Positions 1 through 8,827 of a stretch of 64,000 nucleotides of DNA are shown piece by piece; the first letter of the stretch is position 1; every line of letters begins with the position of its first letter. Source of the stretch: Flavobacteriales bacterium (GTDB lineage: Bacteria > Bacteroidota > Bacteroidia > Flavobacteriales_D > Crocinitomicaceae); NCBI GenBank assembly GCA_947447525.1, contig CANFJL010000012.1:37374-101373 (forward strand), given 5' to 3'. The notes under the pieces are model-generated. The model saw only the letters and a program-made list of their open reading frames with translations. It was not told the DNA's origin and did no database searches. Made by a program: the position numbers and the translations under genes.

Positions 1-153
1 TTTGGTATAGAAAAATTAAAATCTATCATCGTTGAAATAAAAAATCTTGACGAAAGAACCTTAAGTTTTTGTTCTGTTTACTTTTCCATCCCTAAAATAA
101 AATTCAGATGTTACAATTTCAAACAGTCGAATCTAACACACTGGAATTATTAA
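1..153 (+). CDS. C-terminal end of a DUF6922-like protein (partial)
   Basis: An open frame enters the window and ends at a TAA at 151-153, giving about 50 residues. Its tail reads roughly LDERTLSFCSVYFSIPKIKF followed by RCYN and ends in HWNY. From memory this resembles the C-terminus of the short DUF6922 proteins that precede AbiEii-like nucleotidyltransferases in Bacteroidetes. It overlaps the next gene by 46 bp in another frame, which suggests translational coupling and a shared operon. The family assignment rests on a partial protein and on context. If right, this would be the antitoxin-like or accessory partner of the nucleotidyltransferase. Confidence 0.5.
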   Translation, partial: FGIEKLKSIIVEIKNLDERTLSFCSVYFSIPKIKFRCYNFKQSNLTHWNY

Positions 154-719
154 GATCATTGATGCAAAAAGAATATTTAAATTCTTTTGTATTGGTGGGA
201 GGAACAGCCTTAGCGTTGCAGTTAGGAAATAGAAAATCTATAGATTTGGATTTGTTTTCAAATACTGATTTTTCGTCCAATGAACTTTTGATATCCTTGT
301 TGAATGATTATCAAATTGTTGTCAATAATCAACTTTCACAAACGCTAATTTCAACCATTAATGAAGTTGAAGTTGACTTTTTAAAGTTTCATTATCCGTT
401 TATTCGACCAATTGTAATAATAGAAAATATTAGAATGGCTTCCCTTGAAGATATTGCTGCCATGAAGTTAGATGCCATAACAGGTCGCGGAAGTAAAAAA
501 GATTTTTATGACTTATTTTTCCTTTTAAAGCAGTATTCGATAGACGAATTATTTTCCTTCTACACCGAAAAATACCCACATCAAACTACTTTTCATGTTG
601 CACGAAGCCTTACTTATTTTGAAGATGCAGAAATGCAACCGAACCCTGTTGTTTTTGACAAAACCATTACTTGGGAAGTAGTTAAGCAGACAATAATATC
701 TTCCATTCAATCCTTATAA
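108..719 (+). CDS. AbiEii-type nucleotidyltransferase (toxin-like)
   Basis: The 203-residue protein has a nucleotidyltransferase core near residues 30-50: VLVGGTALALQLGNRKSIDL followed by DLF, which matches the GG(T/S)-x8-12-DxD pattern of the AbiEii/MNT superfamily. A later region (MASLEDIAAMKLDAITGRG, then KKDFYDL) is also typical of the family. AbiEii proteins are toxins of type IV toxin-antitoxin or abortive infection systems that transfer nucleotides to RNA or protein targets. The usual AbiEi antitoxin is not seen; the upstream partial DUF6922-like frame, overlapping by 46 bp, takes its place. Which target this protein modifies, and whether it is toxic, cannot be read from the sequence. 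Confidence 0.8.
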   Translation: MLQFQTVESNTLELLRSLMQKEYLNSFVLVGGTALALQLGNRKSIDLDLFSNTDFSSNELLISLLNDYQIVVNNQLSQTLISTINEVEVDFLKFHYPFIRPIVIIENIRMASLEDIAAMKLDAITGRGSKKDFYDLFFLLKQYSIDELFSFYTEKYPHQTTFHVARSLTYFEDAEMQPNPVVFDKTITWEVVKQTIISSIQSL

Positions 720-731
720 TTGAACATTAAA

Positions 732-2630
732 CTACTTTCTGTTCTTTCTTTTTTCTTCTAGCCAATTAGGCACTTTCTTTTCACTCAATTTTGGCTCAGC
801 GCCCAATAGTTTTTCAATTAAATCAGGTCGATTTGCTTTTTCAAGTCTGGTTTTAATCCACTGTTGATTTTCTCGTTTGTACCAAAAGAAAAATCTATTT
901 TGATTTAATTTTTCTTCCTTGGTTTTTACAGTTTTGATCGGTTTTAAAGTATACGGATGAACTCCTGTGTAATAGATTACCTCAGCAACGGTCATCGGAG
1001 TTGGAGTAAAATCTTGAACTTGTTCTAATTGGAAACCCATATCTTTTGTCTCTGCAGCTAAATTAGCCATGTCCTCCTCCTCACAACCAGGATGAGAAGA
1101 AATAAAATAAGGGATAAGTTGTTGCTTGAGTCCGTGTCGCTCAGAAATTAGATCATATTTCTCCTTAAATTTATGGAAATACTTAAATGATGGCTTACGC
1201 ATTACACGCAAGGTTGCATCTGAAGTATGTTCTGGAGCGACCTTCAATCTTCCACTTACATGGCGCGTAATTACTTGCTCAATATATTCATCGTGATTAC
1301 CATCCTCATTATTTTTATTAAAATCATCTACCAATAAATCATAACGGATTCCAGATCCAACAAAAGCCTTTTTTACTTGAGGATGCGCATCTACTTTTCG
1401 GTATAATTCAGTCATCGGTTTATGAGATGTATCCAGATTGTTACAGATTACAGGGTGAATACAACTAGGAGAAGAACAACGGGCGCAAATTTCTTCGTCC
1501 TTTCCTTTCATTTTATACATATTCGCTGATGGTCCACCTAAATCGGAAATAAATCCTCGATATTCGGGATGCTTGACCACTTCTTCCAACTCATTTAAGA
1601 TGGATTTCTCACTTCGTGAAGCAATGAACTTCCCTTGATGAGCAGAAATGGTACAAAAACTACAACCACCAAAACAACCTCTATGCATATTGATAGAAAA
1701 TTTGATCATGTCATAAGCAGGAATCGCTCCTCTTTTCTTGTAACGGGGATGTGGTAAGCGGGTATAAGGCAAATCAAAGGACTTGTCTATTTCATTTTCC
1801 GTCATGGTTTTGTAGGGTGGATTCACCACCAACACTTGTTCGCCAACCACTTGCGTAATTCGATTGGCTTCCCATTTATTGGATTCAACTTCAACAATTT
1901 TGAAATTTGCTGCATATCTAATTTTATCCTCTAAACAGATTTCATGGCTCGCCAATTCAACTGTTTCCCAATTTTTATTTTTGGGTAATTCAAGTGAATT
2001 GTCCTGTAAAAAAGCTACTTGCTTTAATGTTTTCGCTTGCTCAAAGGGAACTCCTTTTTTCAATAAACGCAGCAACTCTCTCAAGGGTTGATCTCCCATT
2101 CCATAAACCAATAAGTCAGCTCTTGAATCCACTAAAATGGAAGGCATTAATGCATCTTTCCAATAATCGTAATGTGTTACGCGTCTTAGGGAAGATTCAA
2201 TACCACCAAGAACTACAGGAACATCAGGAAAGATATCTTTTAGAATATTTGCATAAACGATTGAGGCATAATCGGGTCGAAAACCTGCTTGTCCACCAGG
2301 AGTATAAGCATCGGTTGAACGCAAGCGTTTATTGGCAGTATAGTGATTGACCATAGAGTCCATACAACCCGCTGTAACACCAAAGAAAAGTTTTGGTTTT
2401 CCCAATTTTTTAAAATCGCGTAAATCGTCTTTCCAATTGGGTTGTGCTACAATACCAATCCTCAATCCTTCATCTTCGATAATACGACTGATTACTGCGG
2501 TACCAAAAGCGGGATGATCCACATAAGCATCACCAGAAATTAGAATAACATCAAATTCCTCCCACCCTCTTTTTTCTGCTTCCTTTGTTGATAAAGGAAT
2601 CCAGTCTGTTATTGGCCTTTCGTCTAGCAT
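732..2630 (-). CDS. YgiQ family radical SAM protein
   Basis: The 632-residue protein is a full-length YgiQ/UPF0313 member. The N-terminal domain carries YVDHPAFGTAVI and GVTAGCMDSMVNHYT, which are hallmark stretches. The radical-SAM core has the CxxxCxxC cluster motif in GCFGGCSFC (around residue 320) for binding a 4Fe-4S cluster and S-adenosylmethionine. Further conserved blocks are LKVAPEHTSD and QDFTPTPMT. It should be a cytosolic enzyme; its physiological reaction is unknown in the family. It is convergent with the AbiEii-like gene, with only 12 bp between the stops. The start is an ATG preceding a typical N-terminus. Confidence 0.93.
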   Translation of the reverse strand: MLDERPITDWIPLSTKEAEKRGWEEFDVILISGDAYVDHPAFGTAVISRIIEDEGLRIGIVAQPNWKDDLRDFKKLGKPKLFFGVTAGCMDSMVNHYTANKRLRSTDAYTPGGQAGFRPDYASIVYANILKDIFPDVPVVLGGIESSLRRVTHYDYWKDALMPSILVDSRADLLVYGMGDQPLRELLRLLKKGVPFEQAKTLKQVAFLQDNSLELPKNKNWETVELASHEICLEDKIRYAANFKIVEVESNKWEANRITQVVGEQVLVVNPPYKTMTENEIDKSFDLPYTRLPHPRYKKRGAIPAYDMIKFSINMHRGCFGGCSFCTISAHQGKFIASRSEKSILNELEEVVKHPEYRGFISDLGGPSANMYKMKGKDEEICARCSSPSCIHPVICNNLDTSHKPMTELYRKVDAHPQVKKAFVGSGIRYDLLVDDFNKNNEDGNHDEYIEQVITRHVSGRLKVAPEHTSDATLRVMRKPSFKYFHKFKEKYDLISERHGLKQQLIPYFISSHPGCEEEDMANLAAETKDMGFQLEQVQDFTPTPMTVAEVIYYTGVHPYTLKPIKTVKTKEEKLNQNRFFFWYKRENQQWIKTRLEKANRPDLIEKLLGAEPKLSEKKVPNWLEEKRKNRK

Positions 2631-2675
2631 GGTACAAAAATACGCAAAGAGAATTGCATAAGTTACCTTAAAACA

Positions 2676-2701
2676 GAAAAAGGGCGTGAACCGCCTTTTT
2701 C
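2676..2701 (-). terminator. Rho-independent terminator after the YHYH gene
   Basis: A hairpin with arms GAAAAAGG-GCG and CGCCTTTTTC (one bulged G, short loop) lies just past the stop of the minus-strand gene at 2722. On the minus strand it is followed by a T-rich run. Confidence 0.55.
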
Positions 2702-2721
2702 TACATCAAAACTTTTGTTTC

Positions 2722-4068
2722 CTATTCTCCTACAGTAACTGGAAGTGATTTTTGATTTTGACCTGAGCCAATTTTAATCAAATAATTTCCTGCATAAAGC
2801 GTACTCACATCAAAGTAAGCAATAGTACTTCCTTGAGCTATCGTTTTTTCAGAAATAATTTTACCATTCATATCTATTAAATAAACTGGAACATCTGAAA
2901 CAATTAAATCACTTAACTGAACCAATAAAACATCATTACTTGGATTAGGAAAAACCTTCACATCGATGGCAGTTTGTTCTGTCAAACCGTTAGAGGGATT
3001 ATAAGTAGTAACCGTTTCTGAGATGGTAGTGACTTTAGAACCTGTTTTAGTACCATAGAATGTTGGGCCGATTAAATAAGGATAAGCTGAGTTCCAATTG
3101 GCATCAACCGTAGCGAAATAACAATAAATTCCATTAGGATATTCTGGTGTTACGCAAAATCTACCGTTGTGACTGTCTAAATAATCTTGTCCAGTTTGAG
3201 CAATGTATTCATAATCCTCTCGAAAATAACCTAAAGGATATGTTGTGGAAACTGGAGGTCCAGCGGTAACACTAGTGCCATTTGCATAAGTAGTCCTAGT
3301 GGTAATGTTTCTCAATTGATAACTAGATTTCATTCTTGTAATTCCACCAGTTCCATCGGTATTTGCATATCCATAAGCACCGTAGATTGGGAAGCCATCA
3401 TAAGAATATCCAATAAGTGGAGCATGTTGAGCAGCATTGATTAGATACAAACCATCAGCGGCATAAATATCACAAATATTAGAGATGACAGTAAGATCTA
3501 AATTAAAGGCACTTGGATTTTGATGGTGGTGATAATTTCCCATTGCTGGATGACCTTTTGCACAATCAAATCCAGCTTTTTCAGCAGGGACTGCATCACG
3601 ATTCCAAACGCCATCACCCATTCCACCAAGCGGACCACCTGCTAATGCATTGCTAGCATTCTTCCAAGACACGCCATCACGATAATCAAATAAAGCGACT
3701 CCATTAATGAAAATACCAATATTTCCTCCTGTAGTATTGGTTGGATTTCCAGTATTTTGAACAGGATTTAGCGAAATTTTAAAAATAGCATTTTGATTTT
3801 GTGCTACAGAGGGATTTCCGTCCAAGAAGGGACCGGTAATATAAGAAGGAACCCCTGTTGTGGTAACATACACCCAATTGGTAGAATATTGAACAGATTG
3901 TACATTTGCTGCAACAGCATCCGTTATTGGGGTTGGATTTCCATTTACATAATGTCTTCCAGTCAGTCCAGTAGTATTGATCAACCAGTTGGTAATTGCA
4001 GGATTGGTTTGCGCTTGTGCCCCTATTGCTATAACAACTAGGGATAATAATAGAAAAATATTTTTCAT
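2722..4068 (-). CDS. YHYH domain secreted protein with T9SS sorting domain
   Basis: The 448-residue protein starts with a signal peptide (MKNIFLLLSLVVIAIGAQAQ). The central region carries the YHYH signature (GNYHHHQNPSAF) together with LIGYSYDGFPIYGAYGY, typical of YHYH-domain proteins of bacteria and marine genomes. The last ~80 residues (VFPNPSNDVLLVQLSD to the end) form a type A T9SS C-terminal sorting domain, so the protein is probably exported through the outer membrane and anchored or released. No enzymatic activity is established for the family. It is monocistronic as judged by flanking gaps and a terminator. Confidence 0.85.
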   Translation of the reverse strand: MKNIFLLLSLVVIAIGAQAQTNPAITNWLINTTGLTGRHYVNGNPTPITDAVAANVQSVQYSTNWVYVTTTGVPSYITGPFLDGNPSVAQNQNAIFKISLNPVQNTGNPTNTTGGNIGIFINGVALFDYRDGVSWKNASNALAGGPLGGMGDGVWNRDAVPAEKAGFDCAKGHPAMGNYHHHQNPSAFNLDLTVISNICDIYAADGLYLINAAQHAPLIGYSYDGFPIYGAYGYANTDGTGGITRMKSSYQLRNITTRTTYANGTSVTAGPPVSTTYPLGYFREDYEYIAQTGQDYLDSHNGRFCVTPEYPNGIYCYFATVDANWNSAYPYLIGPTFYGTKTGSKVTTISETVTTYNPSNGLTEQTAIDVKVFPNPSNDVLLVQLSDLIVSDVPVYLIDMNGKIISEKTIAQGSTIAYFDVSTLYAGNYLIKIGSGQNQKSLPVTVGE

Positions 4069-4149
4069 TTCTTAAACAATTTTAAATTTTAGTAAAGTTA
4101 GTAGTTTAAAATAAAATATACTTGCGTAATATTATTTTATTTTGAGGTC

Positions 4150-4440
4150 CTAGAAGCATTAATGCCTTGAAAAGGTGAGCATTAACATTGATAAGATATC
4201 CCACCCTTTCAGGGCTTATATGACTGCGTGATATCTAAACATAGGGCTTTGCCCAATGTTTAGATATCACGCCCTTGCAGGGCTGTCAAAGAGTATTAAA
4301 ACCCTTATAGGGTGTAATATTTTAACGATGGGCGGAGTCCATCGGAAGCAGAAAACAACCAACATTAACAAAGCCCTGAAAGGGTGCGATATTAGGAATG
4401 TATAGGTATCAAACCCTTTCAGGGTTATCAACTATTATAT
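4150..4440. repeat. Cluster of CCCTTTCAGGG-type intergenic repeats
   Basis: This gene-free stretch (4069-4498) holds several short GC-richer units of the type CCCTTTCAGGGCTT or its complement: near 4203, 4271-4282, 4301-4313, 4372-4386 and 4413-4427. They occur in both orientations and are separated by AT-rich spacers. They look like REP-type palindromic repeats that Bacteroidetes often carry between genes. No open frame of interest was seen here. Confidence 0.65.
4226..4272. repeat. Long perfect hairpin (17-bp stem) in the REP cluster
   Basis: The arm at 4226-4242 (GCGTGATATCTAAACAT) is exactly the reverse complement of 4256-4272. An inner 4-bp stem GGGC/GCCC with a TTT loop follows after one A-A mismatch. 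The structure could form a cruciform or a strong RNA hairpin. It is not followed by a U-run, so it is not a classical terminator. Confidence 0.8.
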
Positions 4441-4498
4441 ACAATATTCGATTTATGTAAAATCATTAATTCCAGTTCCTCAAAAAAATAATAATCCA

Positions 4499-5524
4499 TT
4501 ATTTTAAGGGTGCATATTTGAATCTATCATCAAATAAAAACTGTTTGTCCGACAAGGTTTTTAAAAATGCAATCAGGTCTTTTTGATCATTGGAACTCAA
4601 GTTTGGTTTTTTTCTTTTCAATTCCTTACTCAAAACTTGATTGTCTTCTAAATGAGCATAATGATCCATAACATCTTTCAGTTTTTTATATCGGCCATCG
4701 TGCATGTAGGGAAAACTATATTCGATATTTCTTAAACTAGGCACACGAAATAGAAGCGAATCTTTTGCTTTGCCTGTTATAGTCATGCGACCAAAATCTT
4801 TCAATTCAGGGTCTAAAATAAGACCATTAGACCTAAACAGATCCCCGCCAAGTGTTGGGCCGCTATGGCAGCTAATACAATTTTGTTTAAACAGATTATA
4901 CCCTTTTAATTCTTGTTCTGAGAACTGAACTCCTTCCTCTTTTCGCATAACCTGATCATATTTAGCATTGGCAGAAACCAGAGCAACAGTATATTGAGCA
5001 AGCGCTTTTACCAGGTGAAAGGGACGAATATCCTGAGTTCCAAAAGTTTTTTCAAAAGCAGGAGCATAAATTGGAGAATGATCTAGTCGCCTTAGCACTT
5101 CGTCAAGCGTAATGTCCATTTCATCGTGATGGGTAATTGGATTAATCGCTTGACTGTTCAAATTTAGCACTCCCCCATCCCAATGAAAATCGTTACGCCA
5201 GGCCAAATTTGCTAAAGAAGGTGAATTTCTTTTTCCAATTCTGCCATCGATTCCATGACTTGTAGGATGATCTACATGGGTAAAAGCGGTGTATTGCAAA
5301 TGACAAGTGGAACAAGAAATAGAACTGTCACGCGAAAGAATTGGATCATAAAATAGTGCGCGGCCCAATTTGAATTTTTCAACATCCAAGGGATTTCCTT
5401 TAAAATTATAGCTTGGCTTTGGCCAATTTTGAGGTAGATAAAATGGGTGTGTATCCAAAGTTGAAAAAGTCAGCGCGAGCAGACTAAAACTTACAAGAAT
5501 AAATAACAAGTGTCTCTTTAGCAT
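4499..5524 (-). CDS. MbnH/MauG-like di-heme c-type cytochrome peroxidase
   Basis: The 341-residue exported protein has two c-type heme motifs: C71-STC-H75 in ISCSTCHLQY and C216-ISC-H220 in NCISCHSG. The rest follows the bacterial cytochrome c peroxidase/MauG fold (YDPILSRDSSISC, FSYPYMHDGR-like FPYMHDGRY). It begins one base after the stop of the MbnP-like gene, so the two form an operon. In known MbnP-MbnH pairs the di-heme enzyme oxidises a tryptophan of MbnP to kynurenine. By context this protein is more likely a MbnH-type modifier of its neighbour than a simple peroxide-detoxifying peroxidase. It should act in the periplasm. Confidence 0.87.
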   Translation of the reverse strand: MLKRHLLFILVSFSLLALTFSTLDTHPFYLPQNWPKPSYNFKGNPLDVEKFKLGRALFYDPILSRDSSISCSTCHLQYTAFTHVDHPTSHGIDGRIGKRNSPSLANLAWRNDFHWDGGVLNLNSQAINPITHHDEMDITLDEVLRRLDHSPIYAPAFEKTFGTQDIRPFHLVKALAQYTVALVSANAKYDQVMRKEEGVQFSEQELKGYNLFKQNCISCHSGPTLGGDLFRSNGLILDPELKDFGRMTITGKAKDSLLFRVPSLRNIEYSFPYMHDGRYKKLKDVMDHYAHLEDNQVLSKELKRKKPNLSSNDQKDLIAFLKTLSDKQFLFDDRFKYAPLK

Positions 5525-6175
5525 TTAAAAATGAAAATGTTTAACAAGTTCCTGAGAAAAGAAAAAAGCTTTTTCCCCAGGGACCATCAAATGATTAAGC
5601 TCCTTTAGATTCCATGATTGTAGGAAAGCATCAAGGTCTAAATAAAAAGTAGATCCTTTTACCCATAAAGTACATTTTTGAGAAGCACCATAAGGCGCTC
5701 TATATCCACCGATGTGAAATTCGAAATCATTCTTAGGATTGGGAATCCAATTAGCAGTACCCTTCAATTTAAAATTAATATAGCCAGTATTCCAAGCCCA
5801 ATACATTCCTAAAAGTGGGTCATAAGGACCTTCTAATGCACCTGAAACATTTTTTACGCTATCCAATCCCAAGTGAAATTCGATTTTATTTACTCCTTCG
5901 AGAGCTGCAGAAAGTAACAAACTACCAGACCCTTCTTCTAGATTATAAAAAATTAAAGTGTCTAAATGATACAGCAATTCACCTTGTTCATTGTAAAATA
6001 AAAAATCAGAAAGATAGAATTTCAATTCCTTTACGCTTAACAATTCACCTGGCATCAATTCATAGATACTATCAAGTTTCAAAAGGTCACCTTGAAAATT
6101 ACATTGGAAATTTAATTGTGAGAAACTCAGAAAGAAACAGGTGCTAAAAAATAAAGAGACAATATATCTTTTCAC
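5525..6175 (-). CDS. MbnP-like periplasmic protein
   Basis: The 216-residue protein has a signal peptide (ending near FFLSFSQ) and the typical MbnP features: LKFYLSDFLFYNEQGEL, GVNKIEFHLGLDS, and the Trp-rich block LLGMYWAWNTGYINFKLKG. MbnP proteins bind copper after a tryptophan is converted to kynurenine by the partner di-heme enzyme. The tryptophans in the YWAWNTGY block are the candidate sites. The gene directly precedes the MbnH-like gene with no gap, which supports a functional pair. No methanobactin biosynthesis genes are visible, so the pair probably serves copper handling independently of methanobactin. Confidence 0.82.
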   Translation of the reverse strand: MKRYIVSLFFSTCFFLSFSQLNFQCNFQGDLLKLDSIYELMPGELLSVKELKFYLSDFLFYNEQGELLYHLDTLIFYNLEEGSGSLLLSAALEGVNKIEFHLGLDSVKNVSGALEGPYDPLLGMYWAWNTGYINFKLKGTANWIPNPKNDFEFHIGGYRAPYGASQKCTLWVKGSTFYLDLDAFLQSWNLKELNHLMVPGEKAFFFSQELVKHFHF

Positions 6176-6264
6176 TGTTTTGGTATTGTAAATATTAATG
6201 GTGGCAATTTAGCTTTTTCTTTTGAAATATGCATCTTCAAGAAGCGATCTAAAATCAATCTAGA

Positions 6265-6825
6265 TTAGAGTGCGCAATTTTTATAGGGAACTAAATAATT
6301 TTTTAAATTTTTTCTTGCTCGGAAAAGTAGGGATTCAATGGCAGAAATGGAGATTTGCATTTTCTCAGCAATTTCTATGTAGCTGAATTCCTCATTATTG
6401 TATAACTGAAAGGCCATTCTTTGATTTTCTGGTAATTTCTGAAGGGCCATGAGCAAAACAAATTCCTTTTCTTTTTGCAATAAAGGTCCATCGGTTTGAC
6501 TTTCATACTTTATTTCTGAAGAAACAAAATCAATTGGAATCATGGTTCCTTTGCGCTTTTTCCGGTTAATCTTCCGAATATGTTCATTGCACTTATTTAA
6601 GGTGATGCGGTGTACCCAAGTCGAGATTAAACTCTCTTCTTTAAATTTATGGATCCCTTCATGTACCGCCATGAAGACCTCTTGCGTCAAATCTTCAGCA
6701 TCAGAACGGTTTCCTATAAGGTGATAGGATAAATTCAGAACCTTAGGCGACAAACTTGAAACCAAAAGATTAAATTCTGAAGGGTCTCCGTTTTTAAGTT
6801 GTTGTATATCTAAATTAATCTGCAT
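6265..6825 (-). CDS. ECF-type RNA polymerase sigma factor
   Basis: The 186-residue protein has sigma region 2 (NLSYHLIGNRSDAEDLTQEV, then FMAV) and region 4 (LPENQRMAFQLYNNEEFSYI followed by a helix-turn-helix ISISAIESLLFRARK). It is a group IV sigma factor that redirects RNA polymerase. No obvious anti-sigma gene is adjacent: the upstream neighbour is superoxide dismutase in the opposite direction, and downstream lie the MbnP/MbnH genes on the same strand after 89 bp. It may control those genes, but that is inference. Confidence 0.9.
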   Translation of the reverse strand: MQINLDIQQLKNGDPSEFNLLVSSLSPKVLNLSYHLIGNRSDAEDLTQEVFMAVHEGIHKFKEESLISTWVHRITLNKCNEHIRKINRKKRKGTMIPIDFVSSEIKYESQTDGPLLQKEKEFVLLMALQKLPENQRMAFQLYNNEEFSYIEIAEKMQISISAIESLLFRARKNLKNYLVPYKNCAL

Positions 6826-6945
6826 CTAAAATTAAGATGAGAGAAGCTTAAAAAAAGTTGGGTGAAGATCTTAGTTAATAAAAAATTAATCGAAATTAAA
6901 GTGGCATTTTTGAAAATATTGTGCTCAATAATCATAAGTATTTTC

Positions 6946-6953
6946 TAATTTTG
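6946..6953 (+). promoter_or_regulatory. Bacteroidetes -7 promoter element for superoxide dismutase
   Basis: TAATTTTG matches the TAnnTTTG consensus. A TTGT lies about 22 bp upstream (6919-6923). The position implies transcription begins after 6955, which makes the upstream in-frame ATG at 6921 unlikely and supports the start at 6978. Confidence 0.5.
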
Positions 6954-6977
6954 AGGCAACTAATTAAAACAAAAAAT

Positions 6978-7577
6978 ATGAGTTTCGAACTACCAACATT
7001 GGCCTATGCTTACGATGCATTAGCGCCACATATCGATGCAAGAACGATGGAAATCCACCATTCAAAGCACCATCAAGCCTACACCACTAATTTAAACAAT
7101 GAAATTGCTGGAACAGAATTAGAAGGTAAGACCATTGAAGAGATTTTGAAAGCGTGCAAAGACAAGCCTGCCGTTCGCAACAATGGTGGAGGATTTTGGA
7201 ATCACAATTTATTCTGGGAAATCATGAGCCCTAACGGAGGAGGAAATCCAACAGGTGCATTAGCGAGCGCTATTGATACAGCATTTGGATCGTATGAGAA
7301 TTTCAAAGATGAATTTGCGAAAGCAGCTACCACTAGATTTGGGTCTGGATGGGCATGGTTGTGTGTAAGCAATGGTAAATTAGAGATTTGTTCTACTGCC
7401 AATCAAGACAATCCACTTATGGGAGAAGGATGTCAGGGAAGTCCGATATTAGCTTTAGATGTTTGGGAACATGCTTATTATTTAAACTATCAAAATAGAA
7501 GACCGGATTATATTAATGCCTTTTTTAATGTAATTGATTGGAATGTTGTGAGTGGAAAATATACTGCAGCGAAATAA
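6978..7577 (+). CDS. Superoxide dismutase (Fe/Mn family)
   Basis: The 199-residue enzyme converts superoxide to oxygen and hydrogen peroxide in the cytosol. It contains the N-terminal metal ligand region ([15 protein letters not shown], with His27), the block [11 protein letters not shown], and the C-terminal ligand motif [11 protein letters not shown]. An in-frame ATG exists at 6921, but the start at 6978 ([15 protein letters not shown]) gives the canonical N-terminus and lies downstream of the promoter. The metal (Fe, Mn or cambialistic) cannot be decided by eye. Confidence 0.95.
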   Translation: MSFELPTLAYAYDALAPHIDARTMEIHHSKHHQAYTTNLNNEIAGTELEGKTIEEILKACKDKPAVRNNGGGFWNHNLFWEIMSPNGGGNPTGALASAIDTAFGSYENFKDEFAKAATTRFGSGWAWLCVSNGKLEICSTANQDNPLMGEGCQGSPILALDVWEHAYYLNYQNRRPDYINAFFNVIDWNVVSGKYTAAK

Positions 7578-7595
7578 GAAAAATATTTACAACAA

Positions 7596-7626
7596 AAAGG
7601 GGGAGTTTGACACTCCCCCTTTTTTA
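7596..7626. terminator. Bidirectional Rho-independent terminator
   Basis: AAAGGGGGAGT (7596-7606) pairs perfectly with ACTCCCCCTTT (7612-7622) around a 5-base loop, with an A-run before and a T-run after. It sits between convergent genes and can serve both strands. Confidence 0.9.
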
Positions 7627-7640
7627 TACTTTAAACAATT

Positions 7641-8546
7641 CTAAATTGATGCTTTAACCTTCGGTTTCTTTTGAAATATTTTATTGAAATTTTCAAAAAT
7701 GATATAGACTTGCAAAATATTATTTTTCTCTATTATATGACCTGTTTCTATAAATTGTCCTTGCGCATCAATTTTGCTCGTGAATGTATTCTTATAGATT
7801 GCTGAATATCCCAACTCAAAACGCATTGGAATATCCCATTTGGGTTTATAACCAAACATAACAAATGATCTATTTTGATCCCATATTTTATCATTGGCTG
7901 TATTTTTACCTAAACCAATGAAAAGTTCATTCCAGGCAGTGATATAAAAAGTATTCTTTTCTAAGGTAGGGTGATTTAAAGGTATAGTAGCCCTTATAAA
8001 ATAACGCGCTCGTTGTTTTCTTCCAGTGGAGGGAAAATCCATACCATAAGAATAATCTAAGAATTCATTTTTGTCACTTGCAACTTTATTTCCGAAATAT
8101 CGAAATTCATATCTATAGCGTTGATCAATTGAAATCCTATTTTTAAAAATTTTATTTGAAAGCGTAAATTGAGGACAAATTCTAAATTCAGGTTGAACTT
8201 TTCTGACACTTCCGCTTTCCAATGCTGAGGTATAGGTTTCCCAAAATCCGACAGGAGATAGTGAAAATCTAACATTTTCATTCATTTGGTAATGCAACCA
8301 TGGTCTGTATACATGTTGAAAATCATTTTTAAACATGTTATGGGAACCATTAACAGCATCAGACATATCTGAAGTACGACGATACTGATAATCCATTTGC
8401 CATCTCCATTTATCTTTTATCACACCATTAATAACCGTTTCAGTCCAAAATGAATTTCTACTTAACACTTCTCTAGATCCAGTAGTTTGTCCAAAGGCAT
8501 TAGCTATACTATTGATAGCAAGAATACAGATTATAATTTTTTTCAT
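7641..8546 (-). CDS. DUF2490 domain outer-membrane-type protein
   Basis: The 301-residue protein has a signal peptide (KKIIICILAINSIANAFGQ) and beta-strand-rich repeats with alternating aromatic residues, for example WRWQMDYQYRR and ISIDQRYRYEFRYFG, typical of DUF2490 proteins. These are predicted outer-membrane beta-barrel or porin-like proteins of unknown function. An upstream in-frame Met would add 12 residues (MLIKILLFKINY), but the start at 8546 gives a clean signal peptide. It is convergent with superoxide dismutase and shares its terminator. Confidence 0.8.
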   Translation of the reverse strand: MKKIIICILAINSIANAFGQTTGSREVLSRNSFWTETVINGVIKDKWRWQMDYQYRRTSDMSDAVNGSHNMFKNDFQHVYRPWLHYQMNENVRFSLSPVGFWETYTSALESGSVRKVQPEFRICPQFTLSNKIFKNRISIDQRYRYEFRYFGNKVASDKNEFLDYSYGMDFPSTGRKQRARYFIRATIPLNHPTLEKNTFYITAWNELFIGLGKNTANDKIWDQNRSFVMFGYKPKWDIPMRFELGYSAIYKNTFTSKIDAQGQFIETGHIIEKNNILQVYIIFENFNKIFQKKPKVKASI

Positions 8547-8801
8547 ATAATTTATTTTGAACAAAAGTATTTTTATTAACATATAGTTAACACTATCTTT
8601 ATATATATTTAACTTTTTAATAATATCCTTAACATTTTGGTAACATTGAAGAGGATTTTAAAACAAAATATTAATAAAAGAAGCCTAGTACTAGTCAAAT
8701 TTTAATTTAAAAGAATTGTGCAGCATACCTTTCACAAATTATTGAATGTTATGTTTCTGTTAACAAATAATGACATCAACTAAATAATTATCCATTAGCA
8801 C

Positions 8802-8809
8802 TAAATTTG
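8802..8809 (+). promoter_or_regulatory. Probable -7 promoter element for the DUF47-PiT operon
   Basis: TAAATTTG fits the TAnnTTTG consensus and lies 18 bp upstream of the DUF47 start codon. The -33 element is weak, so confidence is modest. Confidence 0.4.
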
Positions 8810-8827
8810 ATTTAAAATAATAAAGAC

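Noticed and set aside
4226..4272. Rho-independent terminator
   Set aside because: The hairpin has no following U-run and is more than 150 bp from the nearest stop; it fits a REP-type palindrome better.
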